A stretch of DNA of 42,627 nucleotides from Mucilaginibacter sp. (GTDB taxonomy: Bacteria > Bacteroidota > Bacteroidia > Sphingobacteriales > Sphingobacteriaceae), in assembly GCA_031292485.1 (NCBI GenBank), contig JARLHA010000029.1, positions 1 through 42,627 of the forward strand, read 5' to 3'. The position numbers were made by a program, and so were the translations under genes. Numbering within the stretch: the stretch's first letter is position 1; each line of letters opens with the position of its first letter. The notes beneath the pieces were generated by a model. The model saw nothing but the letters and a program-made list of their open reading frames with translations. It did not search any database and had not been told where the DNA came from. Below, one piece after another: positions 8,019 to 15,909 of this stretch.

Positions 8019-8969
8019 ATGGAAATTTTAGACATTCTTGATGTAACGGTCATTGAACCAAGGTTAAAGCATCCGACCATATTTGAAAAATTTGATGCAT
8101 TGCTGCCTGGTGAAGCATTTATTATCAATAACGATCATGACCCCAAACCACTGTACTACCAGCTATTGGCCGAACGTGGGCAGATATTTACGTGGGATTA
8201 CCTCGAAAAAGGGCCCGAAACCTGGCAGGTAAAAATTGCCAAAAAAACCGACGCCGAAAATTCAGAAACCATTGGCGAGATCGTGGCAAAAGATTACCGA
8301 AAAGCGCAGGTCTTTAAAAACATGGGTATTGATTTTTGCTGCGGCGGTAAAAAAACCATTGCTGAAGTCTGCGAAAAGAAGGGTATCGATCCGGATGAAG
8401 TTGAACGGCAGCTTGCAGCTGTAAAGGGGGATAGTGCCAACAGCGAAACGGACTTTCAGAAATGGGACCTGGGGTTTTTGAGCGACTATATCATCAACAC
8501 CCATCACCAGTATGTACAGGAGAATACAACATTTATACTCGAACTTGCGCAAAAAGTAGCCAGGGTACACGGCGAAAGGCATCAGGAACTTATCCGTGTT
8601 GCCGAACTGTTTTCAAGAGTAGGAAAGGACCTTACACTACATATGCTTAAGGAAGAAAAAATATTATTCCCTTTTATAAAGGAATTGGCCCAGATCTACA
8701 AAACAGGTGGCAAGGTTCCTGTTGCGGATTTCGGTAAGGTATCAGTGCCGATCCAGGTAATGGATTCAGAACACGAGCTGGTAGGCGGAGATTTTGAAAC
8801 TATCCGTGAACTTACATCAAACTATCAATTACCGGCTGACGCTTGCACGTCCTACACTATATTATTTAAGAAATTGGAAGAGTACGAGAATGATCTGCAC
8901 CGCCACGTTCATTTGGAAAGCAATATCTTATTTCCAAAAGCGATACAACTGGAAAAAGAATTGTCCTGA
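8019..8969 (+). CDS. ric: Iron-sulfur cluster repair di-iron protein Ric (ScdA/YtfE)
   Basis: A 316-residue protein that restores Fe-S clusters damaged by NO or oxidative stress, using a di-iron centre. Domains in order: DUF2249-like (residues about 8-75, HPTIFEKFDALLPGEAFIIN ... QVKI), ScdA_N/DUF542 (about 83-125, TIGEIVAKDYRKAQVFKNMGIDFCCGG with Cys107-Cys108), then a C-terminal hemerythrin domain with His and Glu ligands (NTHHQYV, HGERHQE, LHMLKEEKILFPF, DSEHELVG, HRHVHLESNILFP). The standard Ric lacks the N-terminal DUF2249, so this is the extended version. The ATG at 8019 is used; an upstream in-frame TTG falls inside the promoter. An Fnr-like box and a palindrome lie immediately upstream. 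Confidence 0.93.
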   Translation: MEILDILDVTVIEPRLKHPTIFEKFDALLPGEAFIINNDHDPKPLYYQLLAERGQIFTWDYLEKGPETWQVKIAKKTDAENSETIGEIVAKDYRKAQVFKNMGIDFCCGGKKTIAEVCEKKGIDPDEVERQLAAVKGDSANSETDFQKWDLGFLSDYIINTHHQYVQENTTFILELAQKVARVHGERHQELIRVAELFSRVGKDLTLHMLKEEKILFPFIKELAQIYKTGGKVPVADFGKVSVPIQVMDSEHELVGGDFETIRELTSNYQLPADACTSYTILFKKLEEYENDLHRHVHLESNILFPKAIQLEKELS

Positions 8970-8993
8970 GGTCGATATTTTCAGTATAAATTT

Positions 8994-9001
8994 TAGGTTT
9001 G
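8994..9001 (+). promoter_or_regulatory. -7 promoter element of the Rrf2 gene
   Basis: TAGGTTTG matches TAnnTTTG exactly, 19 bases before the Rrf2 start codon, so the regulator can be made separately from ric. Confidence 0.55.
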
Positions 9002-9020
9002 CAAAACCAATAAAAGGAAA

Positions 9021-9449
9021 ATGATACTTTCAAAATCATGTGAATACGCCATCAGGGCAACTGTTTATATAGCCGATAAAAGCCGGAAAAACGAAAAGGT
9101 CGGCATTATAGAAGTTGCTAAGGCAATCGGCTCACCAATGCCCTTCACCGGCAAAATATTGCAAACCCTGGTGCGAAAAAAAATCCTCTCGTCGGCTAAA
9201 GGCCCGAATGGCGGCTTTTACGTTGAAAATGGCCAGTCGCTGTTTTTAATCGACATCATCAGGGCAATTGATGGAAATGGCCTATTTACTGCCTGTGTAT
9301 TGGGGCTTGAAAAATGCTCTGCAACTGAACCATGCCCCATGCACGACCAGGTAAAACCGATACGGGATACGCTCATGATAGAATTCAGCAAGCAGTCCGT
9401 AAATGAGCTGGTGCATGATTTTGAGAAAAATAAGTACTTCCTAAAGTAA
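9021..9449 (+). CDS. Rrf2 family transcriptional regulator (NsrR/IscR-like)
   Basis: A 142-residue DNA-binding protein. The winged helix-turn-helix opens MILSKSCEYAIRATVYIA and continues through IIEVAKAIGSPMPFTGKILQTLVRKKIL and GPNGGFYV. Three cysteines, Cys92, Cys99 and Cys105 (ACVLGLEKCSATEPC; spacing x6, x5), occupy the position where IscR and NsrR bind an Fe-S cluster, so NO or redox sensing is likely. It lies between ric and the nosZ operon. Two near-identical palindromes (7971-8004, 9463-9488) flank this locus before those two units and are plausible operators. Whether it represses or activates is not shown by the sequence, although overlap with a -7 element at ric argues for repression. 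Confidence 0.88.
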   Translation: MILSKSCEYAIRATVYIADKSRKNEKVGIIEVAKAIGSPMPFTGKILQTLVRKKILSSAKGPNGGFYVENGQSLFLIDIIRAIDGNGLFTACVLGLEKCSATEPCPMHDQVKPIRDTLMIEFSKQSVNELVHDFEKNKYFLK

Positions 9450-9462
9450 AAAAAATTGAATA

Positions 9463-9488
9463 AATAAAAGACATTTGCATCTTTTATT
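9463..9488. promoter_or_regulatory. Second palindrome (putative Rrf2 operator) upstream of nosZ operon
   Basis: AATAAAAGA (9463-9471), eight-base spacer CATTTGCA, TCTTTTATT (9480-9488): perfect arms, same arms and spacing as the ric site. It contains GACATTTG (9470-9477), one base off a TAnnTTTG -7 element. It lies 14 bases after the Rrf2 stop and 62 bases before the Fnr-like box at 9550. It is AT-rich without a T tract, so an operator is more likely than a terminator. Confidence 0.55.
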
Positions 9489-9549
9489 CTATAAATAGAT
9501 ACAAATTATATAATAATGGCGATTAAGTATATAAATACATCATAAAATA

Positions 9550-9561
9550 TGATTTAAATCA
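9550..9561. promoter_or_regulatory. Crp/Fnr-type box upstream of cytochrome c / nosZ
   Basis: TGATTTAAATCA, a perfect 12-base palindrome of the TGAT-N4-ATCA type. The flanking ATCATATTTATA is shared with the box at 3807. An imperfect -7 element (CATGTCTG, 9582-9589) follows at roughly class II spacing. This predicts Fnr/Dnr-type activation of N2O reductase when oxygen is low. Confidence 0.65.
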
Positions 9562-9634
9562 TATTTATATGTAAGCGCAGTCATGTCTGACGCGTTCACT
9601 TAACCATAGTTTTACCGTAAATAAAAAAATCAAA

Positions 9635-10123
9635 ATGAAAACAATACAGAAATTACTTCCCGCTCTGGCGATAGCCGGCATAATGTTCTTATATGCCTGC
9701 GGCGGATCAGATAGCCAATCTTCAACAGATAGTACGGCTACCGCTTCATCTGCTACAACTGCTGATATAGATCCTGCTGCGAAAAGCGATAGCAAGGGCG
9801 TAGGAAGATTTACGTCGGTTCAGGTGGGCGCAATTGATCCGGCAATGGCCGACAAGGGACAAGTGGTATTTGCAGCCAAATGTGCGGCTTGTCATAAAAC
9901 TACCGATCAAAAAGTAGTCGGCCCCGGTCTTTTAGGTGTTACCAAAAGGCGTACCCCGGAGTGGATTATGAACCAGATCACCAATCCTGCTGAAATGGAA
10001 CAAAAAGATCCAGTAGGTAAAGCATTGCTTGCAAAACACCTTACACAAATGACCTTCCAGAATGTAACCGACGATGAAACCCGCCAGATACTGGAATATT
10101 TAAGAAAAAATGACAGCAAATAA
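9635..10123 (+). CDS. c-type cytochrome lipoprotein
   Basis: 162 residues. The signal peptide ends in a lipobox (FLYAC, Cys22), followed by a Ser/Thr/Ala-rich linker to about residue 60. Next comes a class I cytochrome c domain with one heme site, KCAACH (Cys83, Cys86, His87), PGLLGV, and a C-terminal segment with Met139 as a candidate distal ligand. It would be a lipid-anchored single-heme electron carrier in the periplasm. It is the first gene of the nos operon, 19 bases before nosZ, so the probable role is electron delivery to the CuA site of NosZ, as clade II nos clusters usually carry their own cytochromes. No heme-lyase gene is nearby. Confidence 0.88.
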   Translation: MKTIQKLLPALAIAGIMFLYACGGSDSQSSTDSTATASSATTADIDPAAKSDSKGVGRFTSVQVGAIDPAMADKGQVVFAAKCAACHKTTDQKVVGPGLLGVTKRRTPEWIMNQITNPAEMEQKDPVGKALLAKHLTQMTFQNVTDDETRQILEYLRKNDSK

Positions 10124-10142
10124 AATCCTAATTCATAAAGCA

Positions 10143-12125
10143 ATGAAAATTTCACCTTACAAATTACTGGTACTAACTTCAACAGTGCTGGTATCAATTT
10201 TAGCATCTTCCTGTAAGCCCGGAAAAGCCGGCTCCTCTGTGGATGCAGATGCGGCAAAAAAGGTATATGTAGCCCCCGGTAAATACGATGAAATTTATGC
10301 GTTCTTATCCGGCGGCTTTAGCGGGCAAATTGCCGTTTACGGCATCCCTTCAGGGCGCTTGTTAAAAGTATTACCGGTCTTCTCGCAAAATCCTGAAAAT
10401 GGTTATGGTTATTCCGAAGAAACCAAACCCATGCTCAATACCTCGCACGGTTTTGTTCCCTGGGATGATTCACACCATCCGGAACTGTCCAAAACAAATG
10501 GCGAGGATGACGGACGCTGGTTATTTATCAATGCCAATAATACACCACGTATTGCAAGACTGAATCTTGCTACGTTCAAAACGGTAGAAATACTCGAATT
10601 GCCTAATATTGGCGGAAATCATGCCTCTCCTTTTTGTACCGAAAACACAGAGTATGTAGTAGGCAATACCCGTTTTAGCGAGCCACTGGACAACAGCAAC
10701 GGCGATGTACCTATTAGCAGCTTCAAGCAAAATTTCAAAGGGGCAGTTTCATTTGTAAAGGTAAATAAAGATAACGGCACCATGAACCTCGCATTTCAAC
10801 TGCTTGTTCCGCCGTTTGACTACGACCTGGCACATGCCGGAAAAGGCCCGTCGCACGACTGGATATTCTTTACCTGTTACAATACGGAGGAAGCACACAC
10901 GCTATTGGAAGTAAACGCGAGCCAGCGTGACAAGGACTTTATTATGGCGGTTAACTGGAAGAAAGCTGAAGAACTGATTAAAGAAGGCAAGGGAACAAAA
11001 ATAACAGCGAAATATGCACACAATGTATATAACGAAAACAGCCACACCGCTACTTCTACAATGGAAACAGCAACCCAAACTTTGGACGTTACCAAATTTC
11101 CGGGCCTGGTTTACTATATGCCTTGCCCTAAATCTCCGCATGGAATTGATGTAACCCCCGATGGGGAATACATGGCCGCCAGTGGAAAGCTTGCGGCAGT
11201 TATTCCGGTTTTCTCCTTTAAAAAGATGCTAAATGCAATTGATAAAAAACAATTCGACGGAATGATTGCCGGAGATTTACCCGTACTAAAATATGAAGAT
11301 GTTCTTCATGGAGAAGTAAAGAAACCTGGTTTAGGCCCTTTGCATACTGAATTTGATGGCAAGGGCTATGGGTATACTACCATGTTCGTATCATCTGAAA
11401 TAGTGAAATGGAAAATCGACAACCTGGAGATCATTGACCGCATCCCTTCTTACTACTCTCCCGGCCATTTGTCCATTGTAGGCGGAGATTCCAAAAAACC
11501 ATTTGGCAAATATCTGCTTGCGCTGAATAAAATCACAAAGGACCGGTATTTACCGACAGGCCCTGAACTGGCGCAGGCTTGCCAGTTGATTGATATTACA
11601 GGGAATAAAATGAAGCTCCTGCTTGATTTTCCAACCATTGGAGAACCTCATTATGCCCAGATGATCCCCGCTGACAAGATCCTTAAAAACCAGATTAAGT
11701 TTTTCAAACTGGAAGACAACAAAAACGCCTACGTGACAAAATCCGAAAAAGACACCAAAGTGGTAAGAAGCGGCAATAGAGTAGATGTCTATATGACCGC
11801 TATCCGTTCGCACCTTGCCCCCGATAACATTGAAGGAATAAAGATTGGTGATGAAGTTTATGTACACATTACCAACCTTGAACAGGATTGGGATGTACCG
11901 CATGGATTTGCTATAAAGGGCAATAATAATGCCGAGTTGCTGGTTATGCCGGGCGAAACCTGTACACTGAAATGGGTTCCCGGACTGGTTGGAATTGTTC
12001 CATTCTATTGTACTGACTTTTGTTCTGCACTGCACCAGGAAATGCAAGGCTATTTCAGGGTATCCCCTGCGGGCTCAACTGTTCCAATCAAATTCTCTAT
12101 CGGTGTAAACCCGGTAACTGAATAA
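10143..12125 (+). CDS. nosZ: Nitrous oxide reductase, clade II
   Basis: A 660-residue terminal reductase converting N2O to N2. An ATG at 10110 is in frame but overlaps the cytochrome gene; the ATG at 10143 opens a clean Sec-type leader (MKISPYKLLVLTSTVLVSIL) ending at Cys24, which looks lipobox-like, and there is no twin-arginine motif; both fit clade II. The beta-propeller part carries His-rich CuZ motifs (SHGFVPWDDSHHPE, GGNHASPF, DLAHAGKGPSHDW, SPHGIDVTPDGEYMAASGKL). The C-terminal cupredoxin holds CuA: His587 (DVPHGFA), then CTDFCSALHQEM with Cys623, Cys627, His631 and Met634. All expected ligands I can recognise are present, so the enzyme appears intact. Confidence 0.97.
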   Translation: MKISPYKLLVLTSTVLVSILASSCKPGKAGSSVDADAAKKVYVAPGKYDEIYAFLSGGFSGQIAVYGIPSGRLLKVLPVFSQNPENGYGYSEETKPMLNTSHGFVPWDDSHHPELSKTNGEDDGRWLFINANNTPRIARLNLATFKTVEILELPNIGGNHASPFCTENTEYVVGNTRFSEPLDNSNGDVPISSFKQNFKGAVSFVKVNKDNGTMNLAFQLLVPPFDYDLAHAGKGPSHDWIFFTCYNTEEAHTLLEVNASQRDKDFIMAVNWKKAEELIKEGKGTKITAKYAHNVYNENSHTATSTMETATQTLDVTKFPGLVYYMPCPKSPHGIDVTPDGEYMAASGKLAAVIPVFSFKKMLNAIDKKQFDGMIAGDLPVLKYEDVLHGEVKKPGLGPLHTEFDGKGYGYTTMFVSSEIVKWKIDNLEIIDRIPSYYSPGHLSIVGGDSKKPFGKYLLALNKITKDRYLPTGPELAQACQLIDITGNKMKLLLDFPTIGEPHYAQMIPADKILKNQIKFFKLEDNKNAYVTKSEKDTKVVRSGNRVDVYMTAIRSHLAPDNIEGIKIGDEVYVHITNLEQDWDVPHGFAIKGNNNAELLVMPGETCTLKWVPGLVGIVPFYCTDFCSALHQEMQGYFRVSPAGSTVPIKFSIGVNPVTE

Positions 12126-12138
12126 GTTATCATTTACT

Positions 12139-12173
12139 ACGTATAGCGTCTGTTAAATAACGGCGCTATACGT
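12139..12173 (+). promoter_or_regulatory. Intercistronic hairpin after nosZ
   Basis: ACGTATAGCG (12139-12148) and its complement CGCTATACGT (12164-12173) form a perfect 10-bp stem with a 15-base loop, 14 bases after the nosZ stop. No T tract follows, so it is unlikely to be a full terminator. It could stabilise the nosZ message or damp expression of the assembly genes downstream. Confidence 0.5.
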
Positions 12174-12193
12174 TTACACTAAGTCTTAAAATT

Positions 12194-12772
12194 ATGAAAT
12201 CTTTAACACGGGTACTCATCATTATAAGTGCTACGCTGATGTTCGGCGCCTACTTTTTCCCACTATGGCATATTTTATTGGATGCGCCTCAATATCCCGA
12301 GGGACTCGAATTGAAAATATGGCTAAACGGTCTTTCCGGAAATATAAGCCAGATAAATGGGTTGAATCACTATATCGGGATGAAATTTATTGTAGCCGAT
12401 GATTTTAAAGAGTTTAAGATCCTTCCATACGTTTTCGGATTGTTAACCCTGATAGGGTTTGCTGCTGCAATTGCCAAAAGCCGCAGGTTATTGTGGGTAT
12501 GGTTTATCAGTCTTTGTTTATTTGCCATCGTTGGTTTTAGCGACTTTTATATATGGGAATATAATTACGGACATAACCTCAACCCGCATGCAGCTATAAA
12601 GATCGAAGGCATGAATTATCAACCCCCATTATTCGGCTACAAACAGTTGTTAAACTTTACAGCCGGATCATTGCCCGACACGGGCGGATTTTTTGTGGGC
12701 CTGGGAGGTATATTGGCGGCAGCCGCACTATTTTATAAACCCCGTTTATCGTCAAAAAACAAATCAAAATGA
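12194..12772 (+). CDS. Membrane protein of clade II nos clusters, function unknown
   Basis: 192 residues with about four hydrophobic segments: near residues 5-25 (VLIIISATLMFGAYFFPLWHI), 75-95, 98-118, and a C-terminal GGFFVGLGGILAAAALFY. The loop between the first two, and the segment DFYIWEYNYGHNLNPHAAIKIEGMNYQPPLFGYKQLLNF, hold His, Met and Tyr residues that could contact copper. It sits between nosZ and nosL and overlaps nosL by ATGA, so it is translationally tied to copper-site assembly. An uncharacterised membrane protein in this place is common in Bacteroidota nos operons; whether it equals the NosB described for other clade II organisms I cannot tell. Confidence 0.65.
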   Translation: MKSLTRVLIIISATLMFGAYFFPLWHILLDAPQYPEGLELKIWLNGLSGNISQINGLNHYIGMKFIVADDFKEFKILPYVFGLLTLIGFAAAIAKSRRLLWVWFISLCLFAIVGFSDFYIWEYNYGHNLNPHAAIKIEGMNYQPPLFGYKQLLNFTAGSLPDTGGFFVGLGGILAAAALFYKPRLSSKNKSK

Positions 12773-13206
12773 AAGCATTTAAAATACTGGCGGTCATTGT
12801 TACAATCATAATCTCTGCCTGCAGCCGTGCACCCGAACCTATTGAATATGGCAAAGACGCCTGTACACATTGCAGAATGACCATTATGGATAAAAGGTTT
12901 GCGGCCGAAATCATCACCGCGAAGGGAAAGGTATTCAAATTTGATGCGGCGGAATGTATGGCTGATTTTTTAAAGGAAAAACCGGAAATCGCGGCAAACG
13001 AACAGAGTATTTTTTTAGTAAGTGATTTTACTCATCCGGCGCAATTTGTGGATGCCAGGAAAAGCTTTTTCCTTAATGACAATTCGCTTGTATCGCCAAT
13101 GGGAGGAAATCTTGCAGCCTTTTCATCCGAAAATTCAGCAAAAGACAATCAGAAGGATAAGTCGGCCAGGATTTACAATTGGGGCCTGTTGCTTAAATCA
13201 AGATAA
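12769..13206 (+). CDS. nosL: NosL copper chaperone lipoprotein
   Basis: A 145-residue lipoprotein that donates Cu(I) for the NosZ CuZ centre. The lipobox is ISAC (Cys18), then a family-defining motif YGKDACTHCRMTIMD supplies Cys32, Cys35, Met37 and Met40. The body matches NosL (RFAAEIITAKGKVFKFDAAECMADFL; VSDFTHPAQFVDARKSFFL; SPMGGNLAAF). It overlaps the upstream gene by four bases, and its TAA shares a base with the nosD ATG. Confidence 0.95.
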   Translation: MKAFKILAVIVTIIISACSRAPEPIEYGKDACTHCRMTIMDKRFAAEIITAKGKVFKFDAAECMADFLKEKPEIAANEQSIFLVSDFTHPAQFVDARKSFFLNDNSLVSPMGGNLAAFSSENSAKDNQKDKSARIYNWGLLLKSR

Positions 13207-14444
13207 TGATGAAAACTGCATTTCTTAAAATATTTCTGATTTTATTGTTGCCTGTTTCAGCTTTCGGGAGAACTATTGTTGTTTCTCCTCGAAGTCCTGT
13301 TACCACGTTAAAACAAGCAATTACAATAGCTAACAACGGTGACACCATAATTGTAAAAAAGGGGGCATACACTTCGCTGAATACGATAGTAAATAAGCCG
13401 TTAACCATTTTAGGTCAGGATAAGCCAGTTTTAGATGCACGTTTCCAGGAGGAAGTGGTTACCATCACCAGCGATCATGTAAAATTCGACGGTTTTGTTA
13501 TCCAGAACACTAAAATAGGTTCGATGCGCGATTATGCAGGTATAAGGCTTAGTAATGTGGAATTTGTAACGATCAGCAATAATATACTAGTCAACAATTT
13601 TTTCGGCATTTACCTTTCAAATTGCAAAAATATCGAAGTGCTGCACAATCATATTACAGGTTCAAATAATATTGAAAATTCGGGCAATGGAATTCACCTG
13701 TGGAAATGCTGGCACATCCTGATCAGGGGGAATTATATCACTAAGCACAGGGACGGCATTTATTTTGAATTCGCCAAGAAAAGTTTAATTGAGGACAATT
13801 TCAGCGAAAAGAACATCAGGTACGGACTGCACTTTATGTTTTCGGATGATGACACCTACCGTCATAACACCTTTAAAAACAATGGATCGGGCGTTTCGGT
13901 AATGTATACCAGGCGGATAAAAATGCTGAACAATACGTTTATCGAAAACTGGGGAAGCTCCATCTATGGCGTATTGCTGAAAGAAATCACAGACGCCAGG
14001 ATAGAAGGGAACCATTTTATCCGCAATACAACGGCCATATACATGGAGAATTCGGACAGGGTAACTGTTTTGAACAACGATTTTATTTCAAATGGCTGGG
14101 CTATCCGGGTATTGGCGAGTTGCAATAACAACAACTTTAAACAAAATAATTTTAAGGGGAATTCCTTTGATGTTACTACCAACGGAACCTTAAAAAATAA
14201 TTATTTTATTAATAATTACTGGGACAAATATGAAGGATATGATTTGAATAAGGATGGTACCGGCGACATTCCTTACCACCCTATTAGCCTTTACGCACAG
14301 ATCATCGAACAAAATCCGCCAAGCGTAATGCTGATGAGAAGTTTTATTGTTAACCTGCTGGACAAAGTTGAAAGAGCAATCCCTTCCCTAACCCCCGAAT
14401 CTGTTAGGGACGACAAACCAAAAATGAAACCATGGAAAAGATAA
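13206..14444 (+). CDS. nosD: NosD periplasmic beta-helix protein
   Basis: 412 residues. A signal peptide (FLILLLPVSAFG) is followed by right-handed parallel beta-helix repeats of the pectate-lyase/CASH type with many Asn ladder residues (ISNNILVNNFFGIYLSN, IEDNFSEKNIRYGLHFM, IEGNHFIRNTTAIYMENS). The C-terminal segment NYFINNYWDKYEGYDLNKDGTGDIPYHPISLY is typical of NosD. NosD works with the NosFY ABC complex to supply the CuZ centre of NosZ. Two ATGs stand in tandem; the first overlaps the nosL stop and is used here. It overlaps nosF by 13 bases. Confidence 0.95.
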   Translation: MMKTAFLKIFLILLLPVSAFGRTIVVSPRSPVTTLKQAITIANNGDTIIVKKGAYTSLNTIVNKPLTILGQDKPVLDARFQEEVVTITSDHVKFDGFVIQNTKIGSMRDYAGIRLSNVEFVTISNNILVNNFFGIYLSNCKNIEVLHNHITGSNNIENSGNGIHLWKCWHILIRGNYITKHRDGIYFEFAKKSLIEDNFSEKNIRYGLHFMFSDDDTYRHNTFKNNGSGVSVMYTRRIKMLNNTFIENWGSSIYGVLLKEITDARIEGNHFIRNTTAIYMENSDRVTVLNNDFISNGWAIRVLASCNNNNFKQNNFKGNSFDVTTNGTLKNNYFINNYWDKYEGYDLNKDGTGDIPYHPISLYAQIIEQNPPSVMLMRSFIVNLLDKVERAIPSLTPESVRDDKPKMKPWKR

Positions 14445-15148
14445 TTGAAGTGAGTGGCCTCAGAAAGTCATTTGGCAGGCTGGAAGTATTAAAAGGCATT
14501 GATTGCAGTTGCGAAAGAGGCGGCGTTATTTCCATTCTCGGGCCGAATGCGTCAGGTAAAACCACATTGATCAAATCTGTATTAGGCATGGTGGTCCCTG
14601 ATAAAGGAACTATCTTATTTAAAGGGCAACCCATCGCAAACACATTCGCTTACAAAAGACATATTGGATATATGCCACAAATAGGGCATTATCCTGATAA
14701 TATGAAAATCGGGCAATTGTTCAGGATGGTAATGGACATCAGGGAGCAGGAAGCTCAGGACACTGACCTTTTAAAAGCTTATCAGCTGGAAAGTATGTAT
14801 CATAAAACTATGCGCACCTTATCGGGGGGTACACTTCAAAAAGTAAGCGCGGCCCTTGCATTTATGTTTAGCCCGGACGTGCTTATACTGGATGAGCCCT
14901 CCGCGGGCCTTGACCCGCTTGCAGCTGAAGCGCTAAAAGAAAAGATACTGGAAGAAAAAGCCAAGGGGAAACTTATCCTGGTTACCTCCCATATTTTAAG
15001 CGAGGCAGATGAGATCTCCGATCATATCATGTATTTGTTTGAGGGAAATATCAGGTTCTATAAAACGCTAAGAGAACTCAAAGCAGAAACCGGTGAACAG
15101 AAATTAAGCAAAGCAATAACCAAAATTCTAAGCGAACCGTCATGTTAA
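14432..15148 (+). CDS. nosF: NosF ABC transporter ATPase
   Basis: 238 residues, cytoplasmic ATPase of the NosDFY copper-site maturation complex. Walker A GPNASGKT (37-44), Q-loop MPQ (81-83), signature LSGGT (130-134), Walker B LILDEP (151-156), D-loop SAGLDP, and the switch His in TSHIL. All catalytic motifs are intact. It overlaps nosD (13 bases) and nosY (7 bases), so the three are translationally coupled. Confidence 0.95.
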   Translation: MEKIIEVSGLRKSFGRLEVLKGIDCSCERGGVISILGPNASGKTTLIKSVLGMVVPDKGTILFKGQPIANTFAYKRHIGYMPQIGHYPDNMKIGQLFRMVMDIREQEAQDTDLLKAYQLESMYHKTMRTLSGGTLQKVSAALAFMFSPDVLILDEPSAGLDPLAAEALKEKILEEKAKGKLILVTSHILSEADEISDHIMYLFEGNIRFYKTLRELKAETGEQKLSKAITKILSEPSC

Positions 15149-15909
15149 AAATCGCAAAATATATTATTCTCGATATTATCGGAAGCAAAGTGCTTCTTGC
15201 TTATACGCTGTTGCTATTAGCAATAAGTTTAACCATTTTCATGTCAGATGCGGATGTAACCAAGGGTTTGGTTAGCATCACGACGGTGATCCTGATCATC
15301 GTTCCGCTGGTAAGTATAGTTTATGCCACCACCTATTATTTTAACGCTTCTGAATTTACAGAATTACTGGTTTCACAACCCATCAGCAGGCGCAATATCC
15401 TATTAGGTAAATATATAGGGATCAGCAGTTCTATCCTGGTTGCTTTTATCATCGGGGTTTGTATCCCGGTATGTTTGTTCGCGTTTTCAGCAACAGGGGT
15501 AACTTTAATGGTGTCGGGCTGCCTGCTGACGTTAAGTTTTATTTCTCTTGCTTTCCTTACATCCACAATCACCCGAGACAAAGCTAAGGGGATAGGGCTT
15601 GCGTTAATGCTGTGGTTTTATTTTTCAATCATATTTGACGGCCTGGTTTTGCTGTTCCTGTACCAGTTTGCCGACTATCCTTTAGAAAAAGCCATGATCG
15701 TGCTTACAGCCCTTAACCCCATCGACCTCGCAAGAATATTAATCTTGCTCCAACTCGATATATCGGCCCTTATGGGATATACCGGTGCATTGTACCAGCA
15801 GTTTTTTGGGAGCGGCTCAGGCATTGTTTTCTCTTTATTGATGCAGCTGGTCTGGATTGTGGTTCCCTTATTATTCGCACTAAAGATTTTTAAAAAGAAG
15901 GATTTATAA
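15142..15909 (+). CDS. nosY: NosY ABC-2 type permease
   Basis: 255 residues with six hydrophobic segments, the inner-membrane partner of NosF and NosD. Recognisable ABC-2 features: YFNASEFTELLVSQPISRRNILLGKYIGIS between helices 2 and 3, and LTSTITRDKAKGIGLALMLWFYFSIIFDGL. The C-terminus ends in a basic FKKKDL. It overlaps nosF by seven bases, and its final base is the first base of the next ATG. Confidence 0.93.
   Translation: MLKIAKYIILDIIGSKVLLAYTLLLLAISLTIFMSDADVTKGLVSITTVILIIVPLVSIVYATTYYFNASEFTELLVSQPISRRNILLGKYIGISSSILVAFIIGVCIPVCLFAFSATGVTLMVSGCLLTLSFISLAFLTSTITRDKAKGIGLALMLWFYFSIIFDGLVLLFLYQFADYPLEKAMIVLTALNPIDLARILILLQLDISALMGYTGALYQQFFGSGSGIVFSLLMQLVWIVVPLLFALKIFKKKDL

Noticed and set aside
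9463..9488. Terminator for the Rrf2 gene
   Set aside because: The palindrome is AT-rich, lacks a T tract and repeats the arms and spacing of the ric site, so an operator explains it better.
10110..10142. Upstream start of nosZ at 10110
   Set aside because: It overlaps the cytochrome gene and adds a polar stretch before a good signal peptide that begins at 10143.
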